Origin: CAUZIZ01 sp965218775
Lineage (GTDB): Bacteria > Acidobacteriota > UBA6911 > RPQK01 > JAJDTT01
NCBI GenBank assembly: GCA_965218775.1
Contig: CBDCLS010000004.1
Span: 1,417,258-1,481,257, forward strand
DNA: 64,000 bases
Reading direction: 5' to 3'
In this document: positions 16,894 through 25,634 of the stretch, piece by piece
How positions within the stretch are numbered: the stretch's first letter is position 1
Layout of the letters: every line of letters begins with the position of its first letter
The notes under the pieces: generated by a model
Databases searched by the model: none
What the model saw: the letters and a program-made list of their open reading frames with translations, nothing else
What the model was told of the DNA's origin: nothing
Translations under genes and position numbers: made by a program

Positions 16894-18375
16894 TCAAAGC
16901 TCCAGGCCCAGCAGGCGAATGGCGTTGCCACCCAGCACCAGCTTCTTCTCCTCCTCAGAGATCTCGCTCACGATCACCTTGGCCAACTGCTGGGAAGCAT
17001 CCAGCAGCGGCATGTCCGTCCCGAACAGGATCCGATCCGACCTGCTCTCCCGGACCGGATACTCGATGCCGCCGTTGTGCAATCCCGAGCCACAGGTCTC
17101 CAGGTAGATGTTGGGAAAGTCCCGGAGACTGCTCCCATCGAGCCGCAGCGGACGGGTCAGTATGTAGCCCTCGCTGGTGGCGTCCAACGAGCAGAACCCG
17201 TCAACCCTCAGCCGGGCGAGCCCCACCTGCCCAGCATGGTCCAACGACGGGGTATTGTGAAGGTTATTGAATCCGGAGTAGTAGATCCAGAGTTGGTCGT
17301 CGTGAAGAACCGGAGCGTTGGATGGGTAGACCATGGCGCTGTCGAAGGTGGCACTAAAGAGAGTGGGCTGCTGCTGGATCTCGTACTTGGTCCTCACGTA
17401 GCCAGGAAGAAGGAAGGTCCTGCCCCGGTCCACCCGGTTCCAATCGACCCCATCCCGGCTGGACGTCATCTGAACGTCTATCATCTGGGAGTAGGTGTGA
17501 TGGACCCAGAGAAAGCCCAGATACTGGCCTCCGTAGGGAAAGGCAGAGAGACCGTAGAACTCGGTGTCCGGTGGGTCGTGCCGGCCGGGATCCAAGACCA
17601 GCTCGTCTGCCTCCCAATGAATGAAGTCCTGGCTGCTGAGCCGGGAGATCCTTTGGGCATCTGGCCCGGGTGGGGGAAGACCGGGTCGGGTTTTGTGATA
17701 GAGCCAATAATGTCCTGTCTCGGGATCCTGCATCACGCTGAAGGTGTCGCCACTCGCCCACATCGGAACCACCGGATTCCCAGCGAACCGAGTCCAATGG
17801 ATCCCGTCTGGGGAAAAGGCCACCCAGATGCCTCGCTTCGCCTCATTCACGGATTGCCAGTACGCTATTTTGTAGCGCCGCTCCGGATCTGGATCCTGGA
17901 GATCCTTGATCACGGAGTGGTTCCACTTGCACCAACGCAGCACGATGTTGTTGGCCTTGGAGCCCCTGAAACTGATGAGGCCCAGATTGGGCTTGTCCCA
18001 GCTCACGCCGTCTGGCGAGGTGGCGTAACAGATGAACTGCTCCACATCGGGCCGCGCGCGGCTGGGCATGGTGTTGTACCAGAGCTTGAAGAGTCGCTCC
18101 TCTTGGTCGTAGATGACGGTGCCAGGTTGGAGAACGAGGTAGCCCTCCCAGGGGCGATCCGGTCGCAGGACAGGATTCTCCGAAGCCCTGAACGGCCGGT
18201 TCATTGTGCGCCAGACGCCTGCCCTCTCTTGGATCAGGAAGTCGTCCACGAACAGGTGGACCCCTGGACCGAGATCCACGGCCTCTTCCATCGAAGGACG
18301 CTCCCCATTGGAGCAGCTGACAAGCAACGACGTCAACAGCACTAAAGGAGCAAGCCAGAAGAGGGCAGAACTCAT
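16894..18375 (-). CDS. Propeller lipoprotein (GH32/43-like), paralogue 2
   Basis: 493 residues from the ATG at 18375, which begins a lipoprotein signal (SSALFWLAPLVLLTSLLVSC). The longer frame upstream starts in the short-word repeat and is not credible. The family hallmark appears as VHLFVDDFLIQERAG, then TSPDGVSWDKPNLGL, FSPDGIHWTRFAGNP, SSQDFIHWEADELV and SSRDGVDWNRVDRG, i.e. repeated propeller blades. The C-terminal blade ends with RPLRLDGSSLRDFPN and a further segment resembling a small helical tail (EISEEEKKLVLGGNAIRLLGL). It is divergent from the M19 dipeptidase at 18622. Likely surface-anchored; substrate unknown. Confidence 0.78.
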   Translation of the reverse strand: MSSALFWLAPLVLLTSLLVSCSNGERPSMEEAVDLGPGVHLFVDDFLIQERAGVWRTMNRPFRASENPVLRPDRPWEGYLVLQPGTVIYDQEERLFKLWYNTMPSRARPDVEQFICYATSPDGVSWDKPNLGLISFRGSKANNIVLRWCKWNHSVIKDLQDPDPERRYKIAYWQSVNEAKRGIWVAFSPDGIHWTRFAGNPVVPMWASGDTFSVMQDPETGHYWLYHKTRPGLPPPGPDAQRISRLSSQDFIHWEADELVLDPGRHDPPDTEFYGLSAFPYGGQYLGFLWVHHTYSQMIDVQMTSSRDGVDWNRVDRGRTFLLPGYVRTKYEIQQQPTLFSATFDSAMVYPSNAPVLHDDQLWIYYSGFNNLHNTPSLDHAGQVGLARLRVDGFCSLDATSEGYILTRPLRLDGSSLRDFPNIYLETCGSGLHNGGIEYPVRESRSDRILFGTDMPLLDASQQLAKVIVSEISEEEKKLVLGGNAIRLLGLEL

Positions 18376-18621
18376 CACTTCAGGGGTTACCTCCAGGGTA
18401 GTCTCAGGCCAGACACCCCGTCCCTCCAGGTTCCGAGGAGAAGCGGACAACAGCACCATTCTCCGATCAAGGCTCCTCACCTCGACCTTCGACCTTCGCA
18501 CTTCGAAGTTTCATCTCAGCTAAAAGGACTCGTATTCGAACGCACCCTATGGGTAAGATAGATGAAACTCAAAAGAAGTCGAGCCAAAATAGAGATCACA
18601 CCATAGCAGAGGGAGAAAAGG

Positions 18622-19968
18622 ATGAAAAAGGTTTCAAGGCGTGGATTCGTAGGGGCTTCTCTGGCCGGGGCAACACTTCCGACGCGAGTCTGGACGCAGG
18701 GCAGCAATCCGGCTCCGGAGGACTACCGTCAGATCTCGCTTCGTCCAGAGATCCGGAAGGTGGTGGAGGCCAGCCGGCAGGTCATCCTGGATGAGCTGAA
18801 GCCAAACCGAAGTCAGCTGGAGCGGGGTCTGGAGCTGCACTACAGCAGCTACGTTACCGACGTCTGCGGCTGTCTCTATGTGGCAGATCCCTCCTGGATC
18901 TGGAAGGGAGACCGTCTGGCAGCAGATCTGAAAAGCTACCGAGGCAAGCTGGAGCAGGAGGGTCTGGCCCCGGAGGAGATCGACCAGCGGGTGGTCCTCA
19001 GGTGGCGAGACATGAAAGCCTTCGAATCGGCTTTCGATCCCCAATGGCGAGACGATTTTCGGAATCTATATCGTCTGTCTGGCCTGGACCTGGCAGTCGA
19101 GGATGTGGGGCACTTCCCTGAACCCAGCTTCCAAGCTGGTCTCCAGCACGTGGCACGGGCCGGGTTTGTCTACGACAAGATAAAGGCTGACGCCCTGCGG
19201 GTGTCGGGAGTGGACGATCTGGAAACCGCGCGCCAGAAGGAACAGGTGGCCGTCCTCCTGCACCTGCATGGTGGTAATTGGTTTGCCATGACTCCTGATC
19301 CGCTTGAAACCCTGGATCTCTTCTTCGCCCTGGGAGTCCGTGCCTCCCAGCTGACCTACCACGAGAAGAACAGCCTGGTATCCTCAGACGATTTCGCAGG
19401 TGAGAAGGACGAAGGGCTGAGCTGGCTTGGCAAGCGGGTCGTCCATCGGATGAACGAGCTGGGAATGATCATCAATCTGGGTCACTGTGGCCACCGCTCG
19501 GGACTGGAGGTAATCGAGGCCTCGAGGGATCCAGTGTTGAATGCCCACACAGGTTGCAGGGCTGTCCACGACTACTACAAGAACGAGGACGACGATTACC
19601 TGCGCACACTGGCCAGTAAGGGAGGTGTGGCTGGCATCTACTACGACCTGAGGCCCGACCACCCGGATACCAAGTTCTCCTTCAATGCCTGGTTTCCTCA
19701 CCTGGAACACGCCATCAAGGTAGCCGGCATTGACCACGTGGGCATCCCCTCGGATTATACCTTTTGGCCGGACGCGAAACCCCGGGCCATGGATTGGACC
19801 AACTGGCCCTATTTCACGGTGGGGCTGGTTTGCCGTGGACTCAGTGATGTTGAGATCCGGAAGATCATCGGCGGCAACTTCCTGCGTCTCGCCAAACAGG
19901 TGCTGGACAAGCGCCCCTGGGGTCCTTTCATTTCCCGAGGCGCAGGCTACAGCTGGGTGCACGGCTAG
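18622..19968 (+). CDS. Membrane dipeptidase (peptidase M19), Tat-exported, copy 1
   Basis: 448 residues. The N-terminus SRRGFVGASLAGATLP is a Tat-type signal. M19 features: LELHYSSYVTDVCG (metal-site strand, here HY rather than HxD), LGMIINLGHCGHRSGLEVIE, AHTGCRAVHDY, GGVAGIYY, VGIPSDYTFWP and the closing GLSDVEIRKIIGGNFLRLAKQVL. Renal-dipeptidase-like enzymes are zinc enzymes cleaving dipeptides and some lactones; the altered ligands leave the true substrate open. GGGAGAAAAGG precedes the ATG. A paralogue lies at 22339-23693 on the other strand. The propeller genes on either side suggest one secreted functional unit. Confidence 0.85.
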   Translation: MKKVSRRGFVGASLAGATLPTRVWTQGSNPAPEDYRQISLRPEIRKVVEASRQVILDELKPNRSQLERGLELHYSSYVTDVCGCLYVADPSWIWKGDRLAADLKSYRGKLEQEGLAPEEIDQRVVLRWRDMKAFESAFDPQWRDDFRNLYRLSGLDLAVEDVGHFPEPSFQAGLQHVARAGFVYDKIKADALRVSGVDDLETARQKEQVAVLLHLHGGNWFAMTPDPLETLDLFFALGVRASQLTYHEKNSLVSSDDFAGEKDEGLSWLGKRVVHRMNELGMIINLGHCGHRSGLEVIEASRDPVLNAHTGCRAVHDYYKNEDDDYLRTLASKGGVAGIYYDLRPDHPDTKFSFNAWFPHLEHAIKVAGIDHVGIPSDYTFWPDAKPRAMDWTNWPYFTVGLVCRGLSDVEIRKIIGGNFLRLAKQVLDKRPWGPFISRGAGYSWVHG

Positions 19969-20059
19969 AAGTGGTTTCGCAAGTCCTCTTTGGGACGTCG
20001 TTCCACTCGGGTCAGTGGTCTAGCCCAGCGCAAGACAGTAGAAAGAGAAAGAGAAAGTT

Positions 20060-21604
20060 ATGAAGAAGAAGCTGCTACTCACCGCACTCATCTCATCGAC
20101 TTGTTTCAGCCTCACTCCGGCCAGCTCCCATGCCTCAGCCGTGGACGTCGGCACTGCGAAGCAACTCTTCGTCGACAACCATGTGGTCGGATCCCTGGAA
20201 GGGGCCTTTCGCATGCTCAACCAGCCGGTCAAGCATGAGGGCAACCCCATCATCGAGCTGAAGCCGGCCCAGAAGGTCGGGAGCGCCGATAAGGTCGTCG
20301 TCATGGGCAACGTCCTGTACGACAAGGAGGAAGGCCTCTACAAGATGTGGTACGACGCGGCAAACTACGACTGGAGCACTGTCCACCTGGCCTACGCCAC
20401 CTCCCGGGACGGGATCCACTGGGACCTCCCCAACCTGGGACTCCTGGAGTATCAGGGTTCAAAGGACAACAACTTCGTCTTCTTTGATGAGGGCCGGGGA
20501 GAGGTGGCCGCCGGAGTCTTCAAGGATCCGGTGGCGAAAAACCCTCAGCGCCTCTACAAGATGATCTACCACATACACAGCTCGCCGGGACTGGACAGCT
20601 CGGGAAACGGCATCGGAGTGGCCTTCTCGCCCGATGGCATTCACTGGACGCGGGCTGTGGACAAGCCGGTCATTCCCATGGCCGACAGCCCCAACCCAGT
20701 CCTCTGGGATTCTCGGCTGGGAAAATACGTGGCGCACACACGCGTCAATCCTGTCTACTACACGCCGGATTGGGAAACGCGCAGGGATCTCCGGGATGAG
20801 CTGCGGCCCGGACCGGAAGGCTCTTTCTTGAGACGGGAGGTGCTCCAGAGCGAGAGCGACGATTTCCTCAAGTGGGAGCCCAGAGGGGTCATCATGGCCG
20901 CCGATCGGGAGGATCCCCCCTAGAATCAACAGTTCTACAATATGGAGTTCATGCCCTACGGCGACGTCTACTTCGGGTTCATCTCGGTCTACCACACCCT
21001 CCCGGGCATGGAGACCAAGGTCACGGAGGGGGCTCCCTGGATGGACACGGTGGACATCCAGCTCACCTACAGCCGGGACGGACGCACCTGGCACCGAGCC
21101 GGGGACCGTCAGGTGTTCCTCTCCTTGGGCGGCGGGCAGAATGACTTCGATCGGAGCATGCTCTACATCCTGCAGAAACCCTTGGTGGTGAAGGACGAGA
21201 TCTGGGTCTACTACATCGGCTTCAGCGGTCTGCACTGGGCCACCGCGCGGAAGGAGGTCCAGGGAGGGGCGGTCGGTCTGGCCAGGCTCCGGCTGGATGG
21301 GTTCGTGTCCATCGATGCAGGCGATGGCGTCTTCACCACCCGGCCGCTGCGTATGGCAGGGGACCGACTGATCCTGAACGCTGATGCCAGTCAGGGATCG
21401 ATTCGGGTAGAGATTCTGGGAGAGGACGGCCTTCCACTGGAGGGATTCGCCGCCGCCGATGCCGTCGCATTGACCGGCGACAGCGTTCGCCAGGATGTCC
21501 GCTGGAAGCAGGGGGTCTCGCTGAGTCGACTGAAGGGGACACCGATCGTCCTCCGATTCCACATGGATCGGAGCAAGCTCTTCTCGTTCCGGTTTTCCAA
21601 CTGA
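20060..21604 (+). pseudogene. Propeller protein paralogue 3, interrupted by an in-frame amber codon
   Basis: The reading frame is continuous from the signal peptide (KKKLLLTALISSTCFSLTP) to the end at 21604, except for TAG at 20921-20923. That stop separates 287 residues (ending AADREDPP) from 220 downstream residues (beginning after NQQFYN, MEFMPYGDVYFGF). Without the stop it would be about 514 residues, the same as the intact paralogue at 10438. Blades are visible on both sides: SRDGIHWDLPNLGL, FSPDGIHWTRAVDKP, YSRDGRTWHRAGDR. One CAG-to-TAG change would explain it, so it may be a fresh pseudogene, a sequencing error, or readthrough. It follows the dipeptidase by 91 bases. Confidence 0.85.
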
Positions 21605-21701
21605 AGGTACCCACTCTCAAGCCGAGAATCCTGGATGTCGGAGGTGACCTGTCACACGTAGCCTGAATAGCCCGGTCGCAAGGTTAGCGGGGCCGGGCAA
21701 T

Positions 21702-21765
21702 CCAAATTGAAATCGGTATCGGTCTCGGTCTCGAAATCCGAACCTCCACGGGTTTAGAACCAGAC
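21702..21765. repeat. Word-hairpin fragment of the GATACC/GATTTC family, copy b
   Basis: The hexamer run GAAATCGGTATCGGTCTCGG is followed by TCTCGAAATCCGAACCTCC and ACGGGTTTAG, the same boundary as copy a at 16598 in the opposite orientation. Only one arm is clear; the complementary arm is not obvious nearby, so this may be a half element. Confidence 0.6.
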
Positions 21766-22338
21766 CCTCACACCTTATGTGTGTGTACTCAGCCCCACCA
21801 CCCTCCATACAAAGCACCCCCGCTGCCGGGGGGGGGACGGGGGCGTCTGGACGACCACAAGAGACTAAAGACGTTGGATCGGACTCATGACCCAAAGGTC
21901 ACCGGAGGCACCGGTTGAGGGCGATGCGGATTACCTTCGAGGCAATGCGTCACACTTGGCAAGAGCCAGCAGCGGATAAGTGGTTCCGCTGTAGGTGATG
22001 TAGTGGTACGTGGTCCGAGCCCTGAAGAGTAATGCTTCTAGATAGATCGTGCCACAACTCCTTCAGAGTTGGATCCTCGCGGGGCGTCTGTGACCCAGGG
22101 TTCGGAAACCCTGGGCTAGACGCCGGAATCCCTTCAGGATTCACCGACTCCCAGGGCACTGGAGCGGCCTCAGATTTTCTTCCCCGAATGGGATAGTGCG
22201 GCTGGGAGGGGTGCTAACCAGACCACTGCTTGAGAATGTCGATTGCGCTCATTTTGCGCTGACTCCTCTAACAAGTAGTGAATAGTCGGGCGTACGTCAA
22301 TAGTCGAGAAATATGCCGTCTTAGTCGCGCAATCGGAA
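21766..22338. other. Gene-free stretch with a CCCAGGGTT palindrome
   Basis: No coding region is supported. The stretch contains CAACTCCTTCAGAGTTG (22055-22071), the palindrome CCCAGGGTTCGGAAACCCTG at 22094-22114, and AATCCCTTCAGGATT near 22126, a set of three stem-loops that recurs near 25200-25520 and 31855-32010. The last 130 bases are richer in A and T and show no recognised signal. The dipeptidase pseudogene ends just beyond it. Confidence 0.5.
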
Positions 22339-23693
22339 TCAGAGGAACGAGCCCCAGGGACGCCGGTCCAGGACCTGCTTCGCTACCCGGAGGAAGTTGC
22401 CGCCCAGGATCTTCCGGATCTCCTCATCGCTGAGACCCCGACACACCATGCCCACGGTCCACAGTAGGGCCAGTTGCTCCACTCCATAGCTCGAGGACTG
22501 TAGCTGGGCAGGTAGGTGACATCCGTGCCGATACCAATGTGATCGGCTCCGGCCACCTTCAGACCATGCTCCAGGTGGCGAAAGAAATCCTGGAAGCCGG
22601 CCGGTCGCGGGGGGTTGGTGTTCCAGAGCGAGGAGAATTGGGTCAGGGACTGGTCCAGCAGGCGATGGGAAACGATGTAGATCCCGACCACACCTCCCGT
22701 CCTGGCCACGGCGCGGAAATAGTCATCGTCCATGTTCCTTTGGTCCCTGTCATCATAGACAGCTTCACAGCCCGTGTGGCTGTCGACCACCGGGTCGCGA
22801 GATGCTTCGATGGCTTCCATCGCGGTTCGTTTGGCGGCGTGCGAAAGGTCGAGGATCACCCCCAGTTGGTTCATCCGACGGATCAGCTGCTTCCCCTCGT
22901 GAGTGAGGCCCCGGTCCCGGTGCGATAACTGATAGGCGTCTGCACCGGCGTCGTTGCTCTGTCCGTGGGTGAGTTGGGCCATCCGGACGCCGAGGCCGTA
23001 GAACAGGTCCAGGTTCTGGACCGACTTCCCCCTCACCCAGAGAGCATCAGGGTCCTGAATCTGAGACAGGAGCCCCAGCTTTCCCTGTCGGCGCGCTCGT
23101 GAGAGGTCTTCGGACCGGGCGATGCGGGTCACGTTATCCATGTTGGCGTAGACCAGACTGGAGCTGGCCATCCAGCGGAGGTTTCCCTCGAAAGTGTAGT
23201 GCCCGGCGTTGTCCTCGACGGCCAGGTCCATCCCGGCCTGAGCGTAAAGAGCCCGGCAGTCCTGTTGCCACTGGGCATCGAAGGCGGATTCGAAGGGCTT
23301 CCGTGCCCGCCAGGCAGCCCGGACCCGGCGCGCGATCTCGGCTTCGTCTGCTCCCTCTGCCTTCGCCTCTTGGCGCAGCTCTGCCAGTTCCCGCTCCAGC
23401 CGGGGACCTGGCTGGCCGATGGCGGCCGCGATGTAGACCGCTCCCATCATGTCGGCCACGTAGCTGTCGTAGTGGAGTTCGAGCCCGTGCTGAAGCTGAG
23501 CCCTGGTGGGCTTCAGCTCCTCGAGGATGATCCGGCGTCCCACCTCCACTCGCTCGGCGAGCTTCTTGCGCAGACGGTCCTTCACAAAATCCTCCGGGGT
23601 GGGGCTGTGGCTTTGGGAGTAGATGTAGGGCGCGGTGGATCCTAGAAGCGTCCCGCCCAGGAATCCACGTCTGGATAGGCTTCGTCTGTTCAT
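22339..23693 (-). pseudogene. Membrane dipeptidase (peptidase M19), Tat-exported, copy 2, frameshifted near the 3' end
   Basis: The first 410 residues are intact: Tat signal SLSRRGFLGGTLLGSTAP, LELHYDSYVADMMG, LGVILDLSHAAKRTAMEAIE, DSHTGCEAVYDD, GGVVGIYIVSH and HIGIGTDVTYLP. After NWPY (about 22466) the frame is wrong; a two-base TG duplication in ACTGTGGACC accounts for it. In the corrected frame the family tail TVGMVCRGLSDEEIRKILGG continues to a stop at 22339-22341, matching copy 1. GGAGAAGGAC precedes the ATG. As read, the product loses the conserved C-terminal helix. Confidence 0.85.
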
Positions 23694-23764
23694 GTCCTTC
23701 TCCTCGTTCTCAGCACACGTCCTGTCATCCCGCAGGCGATCGTCCCAGCGGCGACGTCAAGAAC

Positions 23765-23790
23765 GTAGTGAGCAACCTCAGACCGCCGAG
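23765..23790 (+). repeat. Dispersed 26-base repeat
   Basis: GTAGTGAGCAACCTCA followed by GACCGCCGAG recurs with one to three changes at 5695-5720 (plus) and 59358-59383 (minus). Each copy lies in an intergenic space close to a gene end or start. It may be the edge of a longer repeat. The stretch 23791-23940 between it and the IS1634 fragment holds no gene. Confidence 0.6.
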
Positions 23791-23941
23791 AAACACACCC
23801 GGTGTCTACCTGAGTGTACGCTTTCTAGGCCGAAGTTCCCTGAGACTTTAGCAGATAACTGACTGACTCTACAGGAGATAAAGGGATTTTTGGACTGTAT
23901 TGTGTAGGCATGTAATTGTGGCTTATATTTCAATAGTGTGC

Positions 23942-23971
23942 TTGACTTTAAAGGATTATATAGGGTATAGT
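23942..23971 (+). promoter_or_regulatory. Likely promoter of the IS1634 transposase fragment
   Basis: TTGACT at 23942-23947 and TATAGT at 23966-23971 with an 18-base spacer, in AT-rich DNA, 8 bases before the transposase ATG. This is a strong sigma-70-like match compared with the surrounding GC-rich sequence. Confidence 0.5.
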
Positions 23972-23978
23972 GGTAATC

Positions 23979-24315
23979 ATGTACATCACCTCCGTCCCCA
24001 ACCGCGGCTCTCCCCCCGCCATCCTGCTGCGCGAGAGCTACCGCCAAGGCGGTCAGGTTAAGACCCGCACCCTTGCCAATCTCTCCAAGTTGCCCGCCGA
24101 AGCGATCGCCCTGCTGCGCCGCAGCCTTAAGGGGGAAACCCTGCTGGCCCCGGAGGACGCCTTCGAGGCCATCGCCTCCTTCCAGCAGGGACACGTCCAA
24201 GCCGTGCTCACGGCCATGCGCCGACTCGGCCTCCCCCAACTGCTGGCCTCGCGGCCCTCGCGTCAACGCCAGTTGGTCTTGGCCCTGGTGGCGGCGCGCA
24301 TCCTGCTTGACCCCC
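23979..24315 (+). pseudogene. IS1634-family transposase, N-terminal fragment
   Basis: About 112 codons carry the typical IS1634 start: MYITSVPNRGSPPAILLRES, then GGQVKTRTLANLSKLP and RQLVLALVAARILL. The homology stops abruptly near 24315, where antisense aminoglycoside-acetyltransferase sequence begins. The catalytic DDE domain is missing, so the element is dead. The left end of the IS is not defined by a clear inverted repeat. Confidence 0.8.
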
Positions 24316-24743
24316 AACAGCAGGATGAATCCTCCGGAGCGGGCGATCCGATCGATGGGAGAACCCACTCCAGTAGACTCGGCCTTCCAGTGTTCCCGCG
24401 TGAGCTCCTCGGAGTCCCTGCCGATGGCCGCCACTGAGTAGTTGGGATGCAGGCTGCGGATCGCCTCGGGCCTCTTCCTCAGGGTCTCGGTGATCAGTCC
24501 CGTCTGGGAGCGCACCGTGGCTGGATCGAATACCTCCAGCTCCAAGTTGTAGTTGAAGGTGGGAACCATCAGGGTCCCTTCCTCGCCCAGCACTTCGAGG
24601 AGAGCGTCGATAAGCGTCTCGGCTCCCCCGTCCACTCTTCCGAGGCTGTGCAGGGAACTGTGCATCAGGAGGCGGTCCACCTCTCCCAGCCCAGCGTCCT
24701 GCATGGCTGCAACCAGGTTCGGCCGGGACAATGTGCTGCTCAT
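24316..24743 (-). pseudogene. Aminoglycoside 3-N-acetyltransferase (AAC(3))-like gene, 3' truncated
   Basis: The ATG at 24743 has GGAGG just upstream. About 140 residues are present: RLLMHSSLHSLGRVDGGAET, GEEGTLMVPTFNYN, LRKRPEAIRSLHPNYSVAAI and RIARSGGFILLLGV. These cover the acetyl-CoA-binding first half of the AAC(3) fold. The rest was replaced by the IS1634 fragment, and the reading frame then continues through its antisense strand, which is meaningless. The original enzyme may have acted on amino-sugars rather than on drugs. Confidence 0.85.
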
Positions 24744-24823
24744 GGAGCCTCCGTAGGGTTGCTGCACGATCTACTGGGAAGCGCTATCTCCACCGATGAC
24801 GCGACTCTTACAGGGTTGACTTA

Positions 24824-25004
24824 GGGTCTGTGCAGAAATAACTTGGTAGAATTGGCGCTCAGATTTGGGCCAGATTTGGCCGCGAACGATTGAGCGAAAC
24901 CGCAGGCGTAGCCAGGCCTACGTTGAGGATTTCGCGATTGAGGAGCGGCCGCAGATGGCGTGAATCTGAGATGCCAAAATGCCAAGTTATTTTTGCGCAG
25001 ACCC
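24824..25004. mobile_element. MITE-like palindrome, family 2 (181 bp)
   Basis: The ends are near-perfect inverted repeats of about 23 bases: GGGTCTGTGCAGAAATAACT against GGGTCTGCGCAAAAATAACT. They are flanked by TTA on both sides (24821-24823 and 25005-25007). The interior is also an imperfect palindrome, centred on CGTAGCCAGGCCTACG. It has no coding capacity. MITE family 1 copy 3 is inserted directly at its right edge. Confidence 0.7.
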
Positions 25005-25008
25005 TTAA

Positions 25009-25183
25009 CCCGCATTTCTCATCGCCTGTCGTAGCGAGGCGTCGCAAGGGCCGTCCTGGCAAGGCTTGCGACCGAGGCCTCCGCAGTCGTACTTGTACAG
25101 TACGTCGAGGAGGCCGACCGAGCGAAACACAGCCAGGGCGGATGATTGCGGCGACGTAGTAGACCGGCGATGAGAAATGCGGG
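25009..25183 (-). mobile_element. MITE family 1, copy 3 (175 bp)
   Basis: Same element as at 2124 and 14653 but in inverse orientation, with both CCCGCATTTCTCATCGCC termini intact. It is flanked by TTAA (25005-25008 and 25184-25187). The insertion point overlaps the flank of the family-2 palindrome, so it arrived later than that element. Confidence 0.9.
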
Positions 25184-25199
25184 TTAAGGTTTTGTCCGC

Positions 25200-25520
25200 C
25201 TCTTACCCAGGGCTTGGAAACCCTGACCTGAAACTCGATTGGCGAGGACACGATCAATGAATCGGAATTGACAGAGCGGTGACCATGAGAGGGTGTCGTA
25301 AGAGTCAACGTCAGGGTGCGCCACACATGTCGATAAGCGGTGTTGAATCCGTGAGACTGGGTCGTCTGTTTCCAGCGTCCTGAAGTCGAGGTCAATCCCA
25401 ACGGGATTGCGTATTCTAGCCCAGGGTTTCCGAACCCTGGGAAAGCTAGGGACCCTTCAGGAATCAACCCTGTAGGGGTTGCGGAGAGCTTCATCCAGGC
25501 CCTTTCATGTTCTAGGTTCA
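25200..25520. repeat. Intergenic cluster of CCCAGGGTT stem-loops
   Basis: Contains ACCCAGGGCTTGGAAACCCT (25203-25222), CCCAGGGTTTCCGAACCCTG (about 25421-25441), AATCCCAACGGGATTG and CAACCCTGTAGGGGTTG. These are short perfect palindromes in the same order as at 22050-22150 and 31855-32010. No gene is seen up to 25634. Confidence 0.55.
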
Positions 25521-25634
25521 TGGCACGACACCTTCGGCCAGTTCGTTGAACCTCCTGTAGGGTCACAGCGCCCTCATCATAGCCGTTCAATCCTCTGCTC
25601 TAGCGTCTGCGTGTGTCAAGCGGGGCAACTGCGG

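Noticed and set aside
17077..18345. 422-codon plus-strand frame opposite the second propeller gene
   Set aside because: The minus strand carries the lipobox and repeated propeller blades; the plus frame has no domain.
20060..20923. Treating the two halves of the third propeller protein as two genes
   Set aside because: The second half has no ribosome site and continues the same blades in the same frame.
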